Positions 1-7,244 of a DNA stretch of 64,000 bases are shown here, one piece after another. The stretch's first letter is position 1. Every line of letters starts with the position of its first letter. Under the pieces are notes generated by a model. That model did no database searches. It worked only from the letters and a program-made list of their open reading frames with translations, and was not told the origin of the DNA. The position numbers and the translations under genes were made by a program. The DNA comes from Saccharothrix sp. NRRL B-16348 (lineage in GTDB: Bacteria > Actinomycetota > Actinomycetes > Mycobacteriales > Pseudonocardiaceae), in contig NZ_LGED01000114.1 in the NCBI RefSeq assembly GCF_001280085.1, positions 1 to 64,000 of the forward strand, written 5' to 3'.

Positions 1-74
1 ACCCCGGACCCCACCCCCGACCACCGACCCGACCCGGTTGTGCGCCCGATGACCCCCGGCGCGAGGATGTCCGG

Positions 75-1103
75 GTGAGTTACGACGCGCTGCTCTGGCT
101 GTCCTTCGGCGGACCGGAAGGACCCGACGACGTCCGCCCCTTCCTCGAGAACGTGACCCGCGGCCGGGGCGTGCCGCCCGAGCGGTTGGACGAGGTCGAG
201 CAGCACTACCAGCACTTCGGCGGCGTGTCGCCGATCAACGCGCTCAACCGCGCCGCGATCGAGGCCGTGCGCGGCCTGGTCGACCTGCCGATCTACTTCG
301 GCAACCGCAACTGGCACCCGATGGTCGAGGACACCCTGGCCGAGATGAAGGCCGCCGGCGTCCGGCGCGCCCTCGTCTTCCCGACCAGCGCCTACGGCGG
401 CTACTCGGCGTGCCGGCAGTACGACGAGGACATCCTGCGCGCCCGTGCGGCGGTCGAGGACGCGCCCGAGCTGGTCAAGTTGCGCCAGTTCTTCGACCAC
501 CCGCTGTTCGTGGCGTCGTTCGCGGACGCCGTGCGCGCCGCCGCGGCCCGCCTGCCCGGTGACGACTACCGGGTGGTGTTCACCGCGCACTCGGTGCCGG
601 TGTCGGCAGACAAGGCCGCCGGGCCGCCCGAGGACGGCGGCCACCTCTACTCCCGGCAGGTCGCCGAGGCGTCGCGGCTGGTCGCGGAGGCCGTCGGCGC
701 GAGCGACCACGACGTGGTGTGGCAGTCGCGGTCCGGACCGCCGCAGGTCCCGTGGCTGGAACCGGACATCGTGGACCACCTCGACACCCTCTACGACAAG
801 GGTGTGCGCAACGTGGTCGTGTGCCCGATCGGGTTCGTCAGCGATCACCTGGAAGTGGTGTGGGACCTCGACACCGAGGCCCGTGAGCGCGCCGAGGAGC
901 TGGGCATGGGCTTCGCCCGCGCGGCCACGCCCAACGACGACCCCAGGTTCGCCGAACTGGTGGCGGAACTCGTCGCCGAGCACGTGGCGGGCGCGCCGGT
1001 CCGCAAGCTCTCGGACTTCCCGGCACTCGGCTGCACGGTCGACGGCGCGTTCTGCGCCACGCGGTGCTGCGAGCCCGTGAAGCGGCCGGGTGCGGGCCGG
1101 TGA
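75..1103 (+). CDS. cpfC: Ferrochelatase (coproporphyrin-type)
   Basis: This 342-residue protein inserts ferrous iron into a porphyrin late in haem synthesis. In actinobacteria the substrate is coproporphyrin III, so cpfC fits better than hemH. The N-terminus ([19 protein letters not shown]) and the central FTAHSVP segment with its metal-site histidine are typical, as is the [12 protein letters not shown] segment with the catalytic Glu. A C-terminal cysteine group ([16 protein letters not shown]) together with an internal Cys (SACRQYDED) matches the [2Fe-2S] cluster of actinobacterial ferrochelatases. The GTG start follows a GAGGA ribosome site. The stop overlaps the next gene by 4 bp (GTGA), so the two are probably cotranslated. 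The first 74 bases of the window hold nothing I can assign. Confidence 0.95.
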   Translation: MSYDALLWLSFGGPEGPDDVRPFLENVTRGRGVPPERLDEVEQHYQHFGGVSPINALNRAAIEAVRGLVDLPIYFGNRNWHPMVEDTLAEMKAAGVRRALVFPTSAYGGYSACRQYDEDILRARAAVEDAPELVKLRQFFDHPLFVASFADAVRAAAARLPGDDYRVVFTAHSVPVSADKAAGPPEDGGHLYSRQVAEASRLVAEAVGASDHDVVWQSRSGPPQVPWLEPDIVDHLDTLYDKGVRNVVVCPIGFVSDHLEVVWDLDTEARERAEELGMGFARAATPNDDPRFAELVAELVAEHVAGAPVRKLSDFPALGCTVDGAFCATRCCEPVKRPGAGR

Positions 1104-1573
1104 GCGTCGACTTCAGCTGGTCGCCGAGGCCCGCGGACTGGCGTGACGCCCTGCGCACCTCCGTGCCGCTGTACCGGTGGGCGCCGTGGTTCGCCGCGGT
1201 GCTCGGCGTGCTGGGCGTCGTCGTGCTGGTGATGGGCATGACGTGGGCGGGCGTGTTCGGGCTCGTGCTCGCTGTGATCATCATCGCACTCGTCCCGGTG
1301 GGCACCGCGGTGAACTTCCACAACCACCCGCTGGCGGCCAAGACGGTGACCGGCACGGCGGACGCCCACTCGCTGCGGATGTCCGTCGGCGAGGCCGCGC
1401 GCAGCGAGCTGAGCTGGGCGGAACTGCCCGGCTGGGTGGAGACGGCCCGCGGTTTCGTGCTCCGGACCGGCACCACCGCCGTGTACGCGGTGCCGCACCG
1501 CGCGTTCGCCGACGCCGAGGCGGTCGAGAGGTTCCGCTCCCTGCTGGTGGAACACGTCGGCCCGGCGGCCTGA
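1100..1573 (+). CDS. YcxB-like membrane protein
   Basis: A protein of 157 residues if the GTG that overlaps the ferrochelatase stop is used; an ATG 36 bp upstream is possible but would lie inside the upstream gene. Two adjacent hydrophobic segments (about residues 25-70, [17 protein letters not shown] and [17 protein letters not shown]) are followed by a soluble domain. That domain has the pattern of the YcxB-like C-terminal fold: a [11 protein letters not shown] segment, a RGFVLRTG segment and a closing [19 protein letters not shown]. The function of YcxB-like proteins is not known. Translational coupling with the ferrochelatase is seen here and may only reflect shared expression. Confidence 0.75.
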   Translation: MSVDFSWSPRPADWRDALRTSVPLYRWAPWFAAVLGVLGVVVLVMGMTWAGVFGLVLAVIIIALVPVGTAVNFHNHPLAAKTVTGTADAHSLRMSVGEAARSELSWAELPGWVETARGFVLRTGTTAVYAVPHRAFADAEAVERFRSLLVEHVGPAA

Positions 1574-1605
1574 GCTGTCGGACGGCCCGCGTACCCTCGG
1601 TAGGC

Positions 1606-2403
1606 GTGTCTTGTGCGAGTGCGACGCTGGTCGTCTGGACGTCAGCCTGGCTGCATGGTGCGGCCGCGGCCGACGACGTCCTCGACGCCTTGGGGTTCTG
1701 GGCCGGGCTGCACGAAGTGGTGGCCGACGACGACGGCACCGCGACGGCGCTCGACCTGCCCGGGCCCGACGAGGCCCCGGTAGGCCCCGCGCTGCTGCTG
1801 GCGTCGTTGCGCCGCGCGTCCGCGACCACGGCCCGGCTGGTCATCCCCGTGCCCGGTGACGTGCGCGGGCTCGGCGCCAACGGGCCGCTCGGCAAGTCCG
1901 CGTTGCGCGCGGGCGAGGCCGCCGTGCTGCCCGAGGTGGGCGTGGGGCTGGTGCCGAAGCTGGTGGCCGACGGCGTCGTGCGGTGGACCGTGTTCGACCT
2001 GCCCGGCGCGCCCACCGGCGAGCACGTGCCGATCGGCGAGGCCGAGCACGGCCTGGCGTCGGCGATGCGCGAGGCGGCCACCGCGCTGGTGACGCTGGAC
2101 GTGGCGCGGCACCGGCCGAACGTGCGGGCCGAGATCGCCGCGCTGTCCGCGGAGCACTCGGCGCTGGAGTGGCCCGCCGGGATGCCGCCCCGCGCGCTGC
2201 GCGTGCTCCAGCGCGCGTCCGAGGTCGCCGCGATCCTCACCGTGGCGGCGTCCGACGCGCCGGGCGGAGCCGTGTCGGCGACCGCGACGAGGGCGCGGGA
2301 CGAGGCGCTGCGGCCGTTGTCCGAAGCCGTGCGGCTGGCCCGGCTCGCGGCCGTCGACGAAGCCGTCCGGGTCCTTTCGGATCAGGGCGCCGGCCGCCAT
2401 TAG
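1606..2403 (+). CDS. Conserved hypothetical protein (265 aa)
   Basis: I do not recognise a named domain. The frame has strong actinomycete codon bias and starts at a GTG 8 nt downstream of a TACCCT -10 box (1592-1597), so the mRNA is probably leaderless. The predicted protein is soluble, Ala/Val/Leu rich, with an N-terminal ATLVVWTSAWLHGAAAADDV segment, a central LVIPVPGDVRGLG segment and a helical C-terminal half. It lacks a signal peptide or membrane helices. The N-terminal half looks like an alpha/beta fold and the C-terminal half like a helical bundle; this is inference from composition. The final codons run directly into an AT-richer intergenic region. Confidence 0.7.
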   Translation: MSCASATLVVWTSAWLHGAAAADDVLDALGFWAGLHEVVADDDGTATALDLPGPDEAPVGPALLLASLRRASATTARLVIPVPGDVRGLGANGPLGKSALRAGEAAVLPEVGVGLVPKLVADGVVRWTVFDLPGAPTGEHVPIGEAEHGLASAMREAATALVTLDVARHRPNVRAEIAALSAEHSALEWPAGMPPRALRVLQRASEVAAILTVAASDAPGGAVSATATRARDEALRPLSEAVRLARLAAVDEAVRVLSDQGAGRH

Positions 2404-2415
2404 GCGGTAACCGCC

Positions 2416-2429
2416 GTCGAATATTCGAC
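2416..2429. promoter_or_regulatory. 14-bp perfect palindrome GTCGAATATTCGAC, copy 1
   Basis: Perfect dyad GTCGAATATTCGAC in the 427-bp intergenic stretch between the hypothetical gene and the cellulase. An identical copy lies 65 bp downstream. A paired, perfect, AT-centred palindrome in 72% GC DNA looks like a binding site for a dimeric regulator. The regulator is unknown and no start codon is immediately adjacent. The rest of this intergenic stretch holds the two CebR boxes and the cellulase leader, and I see no further gene in it. Confidence 0.5.
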
Positions 2430-2480
2430 AGCTATTCGGTGACCTTCGAAATGGTCGGTCGGCTCGTTGTGCGATGCCGT

Positions 2481-2494
2481 GTCGAATATTCGAC
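2481..2494. promoter_or_regulatory. 14-bp perfect palindrome GTCGAATATTCGAC, copy 2
   Basis: Exact second copy of the palindrome at 2416-2429, centre-to-centre distance 65 bp. The spacing is about six helical turns, compatible with cooperative binding. It lies about 230 bp upstream of the first CebR box, so it may act on the cellulase gene, on an unrecognised transcript, or on neither. Confidence 0.5.
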
Positions 2495-2726
2495 GCCCAG
2501 CTTGCTCCCGAGTCGCGCGGGCAATCGGCTGAACAGGCGATCCGGGCCACGGCCGTTCGCGCTCCGAATCGATTCCGGCTGAACTCGAACACGTAAACCC
2601 GGCGGCGACTGAAGAACCATAAGTCCAGCTCAGCGGCCTGTGACAGGGTACGTGCCCGGGTATAGCGGCGGATTATGTCCAGGTCAACCCCTCGTCAACA
2701 CGAGGTGTCGTGCGTTACGGTACGTC

Positions 2727-2740
2727 TGGGAGCGCTCCCA
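2727..2740. promoter_or_regulatory. CebR/CelR operator, copy 1
   Basis: TGGGAGCGCTCCCA, an exact match to the 14-bp inverted repeat bound by the LacI-family cellulose-utilisation repressors CelR (Thermobifida) and CebR (Streptomyces), which are released by cello-oligosaccharides. It sits about 100 bp upstream of the cellulase start. A possible -10 (TACGGT, 2716-2721) lies just ahead of it, which would put the transcription start inside the operator; that promoter call is tentative. Confidence 0.9.
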
Positions 2741-2786
2741 GGCAGCTGTTTCGGTCTCGCGTCGAATCCCGATTCGGCGAAATCGC

Positions 2787-2800
2787 TGGGAGCGCTCCCA
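2787..2800. promoter_or_regulatory. CebR/CelR operator, copy 2
   Basis: Second exact TGGGAGCGCTCCCA, 60 bp from the first and about 30 bp before the cellulase start codon. Two perfect sites in one leader predict tight repression in the absence of cellobiose. No cebR gene lies in this window, so the repressor must be encoded elsewhere. Confidence 0.9.
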
Positions 2801-2830
2801 GATGGCGGGTTGCTCGCAAGGAGGCGATGC

Positions 2831-4576
2831 ATGAGTCTGCGCACGTTCGTACGTTCCCGGAAACTGACCGGGGCATTGGCGGTGACCTCGGTGGCGGCGC
2901 TGCTCCCGGTTGTCGGGTTTCGTACCAGATCACGAATCAGTGGCAAGGCGGATTCGGCGCCAACGTCACGGTCACCAACCTCGGTGACGCCATTTCCGGC
3001 GGTTGGACGCTGGAGTGGGACTTCGCCGCCGGCCAGCGGGTCCAGCAGGGTTGGAACGGCACGTTCTCCCAGTCCGGGACGCGCGTGACGGTCCGCAACC
3101 CCTCTTGGGCCGGCAACCTCGGCACCGGCGCGTCGGTGACGCCCGGCTTCAACGGCTCGTGGACCGGGTCCAACCCGGTGCCCACGCAGTTCCGGTTGAA
3201 CGGCACGGTGTGCACGGGGTCGGTCGACACGACGACTACGACCACCAGCACCACGACCAGCACCAGCACGAGCACGACGACGACCACCACGGGCACCAAC
3301 CCGGGCGGTCCGAAGGCCGACAACCCGTACGTCGGCGCCGGCGTGTACGTGAACCCGCAGTGGTCGCGTCAGGCCGCCGCGGAGCCGGGTGGGTCGCGGA
3401 TCGCGAACCAGCCGACCGGTGTGTGGATGGACCGGATCAGCGCGGTCGACGGCAACGACTCGCCGACGACGGGCAGCATGGGTCTGGCCGATCACCTGGA
3501 CGAGGCCGAGAAGCAGCGCGCGGCCCGTGCGGACGGCCAGTTGGTGTTCCAGTTCGTCGTCTACAACCTGCCCGGCCGCGACTGCGCCGCGCTGGCCTAT
3601 CGGTCGCTACAAGACCGAGTACATCGACAAGATCACGAGCATCGTCAGCGACGCGAAGTACTCGAAGCTGCGCATCGTCGCGGTCATCGAGATCGACTCG
3701 CTGCCGAACCTGGTCACCAACGTGTCGCCCCGTGCGACCGCCACGCCGAACTGCGACATCATGAAGCAGAACGGCAACTACATCGAGGGCGTGTCCTACG
3801 CCGTCGGCAAGCTCGGCGCGATCTCCAACGTCTACAACTACATCGACTCCGGCCACCACGGCTGGATCGGTTGGGGCGACACGGTGCCGGAGTACGACAA
3901 CTTCTACGCCTCGGCGAAGCAGTTCGCTGCCATCCTGGGCAAGAACGGCGCCACCAAGGACAAGGTCCACGGCTTCATCACCAACACCGCGAACTACTCC
4001 GCGCTGGAGGAGCCGTACTGGACGGTCGACGACCTCGTCGGCGGTCGCCCGGTGAAGGAGAACGCGAAGTGGGTCGACTGGAACGACTTCAACGGTGAGC
4101 TGGGCTTCGCCACGGCGATGCGCACCGAGCTGGTCAAGCAGGGCTTCGACAGCGGCATCGGCATGCTGATCGACACCTCGCGCAACGGCTGGGGCGGCCC
4201 CAACCGGCCCACCGCCAAGTCGACCGCGACCACGGCCGACGCGTACGTGAACGAGTCGCGCATCGACCGTCGCCTCCAGAAGGGCAACTGGTGCAACCAG
4301 GACGGCGCCGGTCTGGGTGAGCGTCCGAAGGCCGCTCCGAAGCCGAACATCGACGCGTACGTCTGGATCAAGCCGCCGGGTGAGTCCGACGGTGCGAGCA
4401 AGGAGATCCCGAACCCCGAGGGCAAGGGCTTCGACCGGATGTGCGACCCGACGTACGGCGGCAACCCGCGCAACGGCAACAACCCCTCGGGCGCCCTCGC
4501 GGACGCCCCGCTGTCGGGCCACTGGTTCTCGGCCCAGTTCCAGCAGCTCATGGCCAACGCCTACCCGGCGCTGTGA
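2831..4576 (+). pseudogene. Secreted GH6 cellulase with CBM2, frame broken twice
   Basis: The order is signal peptide, family 2 cellulose-binding module, Thr/Ser linker, then GH6 catalytic domain. The ribosome site AAGGAGG (2818-2824) precedes ATG 2831, which opens a typical signal sequence (MSLRTFVRSRKLTGALAV). The CBM2 (CRVSYQITNQWQGGF onward, with WTLEW, GWNG and PSWAG) is in a different frame, so a break lies near 2905-2918 and the signal-peptidase site is missing. A nearby ATG at 2827 reads directly into the CBM2 but without a signal peptide. The GH6 domain keeps YNLPGRDCAALA, then changes frame at about 3598 and resumes at GRYKTEYIDKI. About ten residues expected there (the SNGE loop) are absent. 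The downstream part retains VIEIDSLPN, RNGWGGPNRP and VWIKPPGESDG. Either the gene is inactive, or the two breaks are sequence or assembly errors. Confidence 0.8.
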
Positions 4577-4618
4577 CCACTGACTGACTGGCACGACAAC
4601 TGAACAGGTCTGCACACC

Positions 4619-4649
4619 GTAGGCGGCGCCCATGCCGGGCGTCGCCTAC
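4619..4649 (+). terminator. Hairpin downstream of the cellulase
   Basis: GTAGGCGGCGCCC and GGGCGTCGCCTAC form a 13-bp stem with one G-U pair and a 5-nt loop, 42 bp after the cellulase stop. No U tract follows, as is usual in high-GC actinobacteria. Its position argues against an ATG inside it (4632) being the start of the next gene. Confidence 0.7.
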
Positions 4650-4688
4650 GGGCGTTATCCGGTTGTGGTCGCCTTTACCGTGGCACGG

Positions 4689-5549
4689 GTGGATGTCGAC
4701 GAGATCACCGGGCGGTTGTCCCTGAGGTTCGGCCCTTCGGTGGCCGAGTGGTGCGCGCGCGTGCCGGAGCAGGCCGCCGACGCCGCCGCGCGCTGGGACC
4801 TCACCCTGGGCGACGTGATGCCGCCGGGTGCGTCGTCGGTCGTGGTGGCGTGCGCGCGTGGGGACGAGCCGCTGGCGCTGAAGCTGAGCCCGGACCCCGT
4901 GTTCCTGGCCTCGCAGGCGTCCGTGCTGCGGCACTTCGCCCCGTCCGGCCGCGTGCCCGCCGTGCTGGCCGAGGCGGACGGCGAGGTGCTGATGGAAGCC
5001 GTCCGGCCCGGCACGCCCGCCGACGAACTGGAGACCCCGCCGTCACCGCAGGAGTGGGCCGACCTGGTGACGGCGCTGCACACCGTGCCGACCGGTGGAG
5101 GCCCCTGGCTGTCCCTGCGCGCCCGCTGCGAGGAGGCCTACGCCCGGATCGGTCGCCGCCTGGCCGACCCGGCGGTCGCCGCCCACATCACGGAACGGAC
5201 GTGGACCCGGGCCCTGTCCCGCTGCCGCGCGCTGCTCGACACCCAACCGCAGGTGCTGCTGCACGGTGACCTGCACTCGGGCAACGTCCTGGACGGCGGC
5301 GCACCCCGGGGCCTGGTGGCGATCGACCCGCGGCCGTGCGTCGGCGACCCGTGCTTCGACGTCGTGGACTACGCCCTGGCCGCCGCGGGCCGCACCGGCG
5401 TGACCGCCCGCGCCACCGCCGTGGCCACCGCGTCCGCCCTCGACCCCGACCGCCTGCACGACTGGTGCCGCGCCCTGGCCCCGATGAACGCCATCGCCTA
5501 CCTGGACGACGAGGCAGCCCGCACCGAACTCCTCACCCTGGCCCGTTGA
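4689..5549 (+). CDS. Aminoglycoside/hydroxyurea phosphotransferase (APH(6)-like)
   Basis: Kinase of the aminoglycoside/hydroxyurea resistance family, whose members phosphorylate streptomycin-type antibiotics or hydroxyurea using ATP. The catalytic loop VLLHGDLHSGNVL and the metal-binding IDPRPCVGDPCFDVVDYAL (roughly residues 190-235) are diagnostic of this family. The N-lobe shows EPLALKLSPDP with the ATP-anchoring lysine. I chose GTG 4689 because a TACCGT box (4676-4681) lies 7 nt upstream, the usual leaderless arrangement here; an in-frame GTG at 4680 is the alternative. The product is about 286 aa. The last codons lie inside a 17-bp tandem repeat. The substrate is not predictable from sequence; chromosomal copies may be housekeeping. 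Confidence 0.85.
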   Translation: MDVDEITGRLSLRFGPSVAEWCARVPEQAADAAARWDLTLGDVMPPGASSVVVACARGDEPLALKLSPDPVFLASQASVLRHFAPSGRVPAVLAEADGEVLMEAVRPGTPADELETPPSPQEWADLVTALHTVPTGGGPWLSLRARCEEAYARIGRRLADPAVAAHITERTWTRALSRCRALLDTQPQVLLHGDLHSGNVLDGGAPRGLVAIDPRPCVGDPCFDVVDYALAAAGRTGVTARATAVATASALDPDRLHDWCRALAPMNAIAYLDDEAARTELLTLAR

Positions 5550-5627
5550 CCACCCTGGCCCGTTGACCACCCTGGCCCGTTGACCACCCTGGCCCGCTGA
5601 CACCCCGGCCCGCTGACCACCCCGGCC
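5534..5627. repeat. 17-bp tandem repeat, about 5.5 units
   Basis: Units of CACCCTGGCCCGTTGAC repeat three times exactly (5534-5584), then twice with T-to-C changes and one 1-base loss, then a partial unit. The first unit encodes the last residues and stop of the kinase gene (TLAR-stop), so the array begins in coding sequence and continues into the intergenic region. Each intact unit carries the TGA in the same phase relative to itself. Confidence 0.9.
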
Positions 5628-5702
5628 GAACCGAGCTCGACCACCAGCCGCCACCCGGCATCGAGGCGGTCCTGACGGAGCGGGCTCGACCCAGTGGCCC
5701 GG

Positions 5703-5775
5703 CCATGCTTCGCAGGAGTCCCCGCCCAGGGGACCCCTGTTTCTCATTCTCCCAGAGGGGTCCGACAATTCTCGG
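5703..5775. repeat. Dispersed repeat, copy 1 (intergenic)
   Basis: Begins CCATGCTTCGCAG, then a TCCCCGCCCAGGGGA hairpin, a CCCTG segment, ATTCT, and ends GGTCCGACAATTC. The same order of blocks recurs at 26448-26518 within a LysE-family gene. Here it lies between the kinase and the MoxR-type ATPase gene. The rest of the 5628-5858 interval shows no gene; the promoter of the ATPase gene is at its 3' end. Confidence 0.75.
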
Positions 5776-5858
5776 CGCCGAAGGCTCCACCAGGGGAAAA
5801 CGCAAGGTGGAGCGGCTTCACGTCGACCGAAGGCCGATCAGTGCGTAACTTCGGTGGA

Positions 5859-7244
5859 GTGACCTCTGACCTTCCCACCACCGCAGGCGCCCTCCGAGCG
5901 GCCGGTTACCTGCCGCGCGGGGTCAAGGCCGAGATCCGGGAGAACCTCCTGGCCGCCCTCCGCGACGGCCGTGACGCGTGGCCCGGCATCGTCGGCTTCG
6001 ACCGCACCGTCCTGCCGCAGCTGGAGCGCGCCCTCCTCGCGGGACACGACGTGGTGCTCCTCGGCGAACGCGGGCAGGGCAAGACGCGGCTCCTGCGCAC
6101 GATCGTCGGCCTGCTGGACGAGTGGACCCCGGTGATCGAGGGCGCCGAGCTGAACGAGCACCCCCTCGACCCCATCACCCCCGAGTCGAAGCGCCGCGCC
6201 AAGGAACTCGGCGACGACCTGCCCGTCACCTGGAAGCACCGCGACGAGCGGTTCGCCGAGAAGCTCGCCACGCCGGACACGAGCGTCGGCGACCTGGTCG
6301 GCGACGTCGACCCGGTCAAGGTCGCCCAGGGCCGCAGCCTCGGCGACCCGGAGACCATCCACTACGGCCTGCTGCCCCGCTCGCACCGCGGCGTCATCGC
6401 CGTCAACGAGCTGCCCGACCTGGCCGAACGCATCCAGGTGGCACTCCTCAACGTGATGGAGGAACGCGACATCCAGATCCGCGGCTACACGCTGCGGCTC
6501 CCGCTGGACGTCCTCCTCGTCGCCACCGCCAACCCCGAGGACTACACCAACCGCGGCCGGATCATCACGCCGCTCAAGGACCGCTTCGGCGCGGAGATCC
6601 GCACCCACTACCCGCTGGAGATCGGTGCCGAGATCGACCTGGTCCGCCAGGAGGCCCACCTGGTCGCCGAGGTCGGCGACCACCTGCTGGAGGTCATCGC
6701 CCGGTTCGTGCGGCACCTGCGCGAGTCGTCCTCGATCGACCAGCGCTCCGGCGTGTCGGCCAGGTTCGCGGTCGCGGCGGCGGAGACGGTGGCCGCCAGC
6801 GCCCTGCGCCGCAGCGCGCTGATCGGCGAGAACCCGCCCATCGCCCGGCCGATCGACCTGGAGTCGGTGCCGGAGGTGCTGCGCGGCAAGCTGGAGTTCG
6901 AGGCCGGCGAGGAGGGCCGCGAGCAGGAGGTGCTGGTCCACCTGCTGCGCCGGGCCATCGCGGACACGGCGCGGTCCACGTTCGCGGGCGTCGACCTGCG
7001 GCCGTTGGCGGAGCTGGTGTCCGACGGCCACCCGGTGGCCACCGGTGAACGCGTGCACCCCGGCGACCTGCTGGCCGCGCTGCCGGAGCTGCCCGTGCTG
7101 CACGACGTGGCGCAGCGGGTCGGCGCGGGGCCCAAGGACCCGGCGGGCCGCATCGCGTCGGCCGTCGAGCTCGCGTTGGAATCGCTCTACCTGACCCGTC
7201 AGCTGTCCAAGGACAGCGACGACGACCGAACGGTGTACGGATGA
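5859..7244 (+). CDS. MoxR/Mg-chelatase-like AAA+ ATPase
   Basis: A 461-residue AAA+ protein of the group annotated as magnesium-chelatase-like or MoxR-like. Walker A is GERGQGKTRLL (about residues 70-80). The Walker B position reads GVIAVNELPDL, with Asn where most AAA+ proteins have Asp. A pre-sensor ERDIQIRGYTLRLPLDVLLVATANPEDY segment and an arginine-containing PLKDRFGAEI follow. GTG 5859 is the start because a TAACTT -10 box lies at 5846-5851; the open frame extends further upstream only through repeat DNA. Its stop overlaps the start of the VWA gene by 4 bp. MoxR ATPases act with VWA partners as chaperones in maturation of metalloenzymes or complexes; the client here is unknown. Confidence 0.88.
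   Translation: MTSDLPTTAGALRAAGYLPRGVKAEIRENLLAALRDGRDAWPGIVGFDRTVLPQLERALLAGHDVVLLGERGQGKTRLLRTIVGLLDEWTPVIEGAELNEHPLDPITPESKRRAKELGDDLPVTWKHRDERFAEKLATPDTSVGDLVGDVDPVKVAQGRSLGDPETIHYGLLPRSHRGVIAVNELPDLAERIQVALLNVMEERDIQIRGYTLRLPLDVLLVATANPEDYTNRGRIITPLKDRFGAEIRTHYPLEIGAEIDLVRQEAHLVAEVGDHLLEVIARFVRHLRESSSIDQRSGVSARFAVAAAETVAASALRRSALIGENPPIARPIDLESVPEVLRGKLEFEAGEEGREQEVLVHLLRRAIADTARSTFAGVDLRPLAELVSDGHPVATGERVHPGDLLAALPELPVLHDVAQRVGAGPKDPAGRIASAVELALESLYLTRQLSKDSDDDRTVYG

Noticed and set aside
4619..4688. Upstream start (ATG 4632) for the antibiotic kinase
   Set aside because: It lies within the cellulase terminator hairpin, and a leaderless -10 and GTG at 4689 fit better.
5694..5858. N-terminal extension of the MoxR-type ATPase
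   Set aside because: The 55 extra codons are encoded by the dispersed repeat and its flank and precede the TAACTT promoter box.
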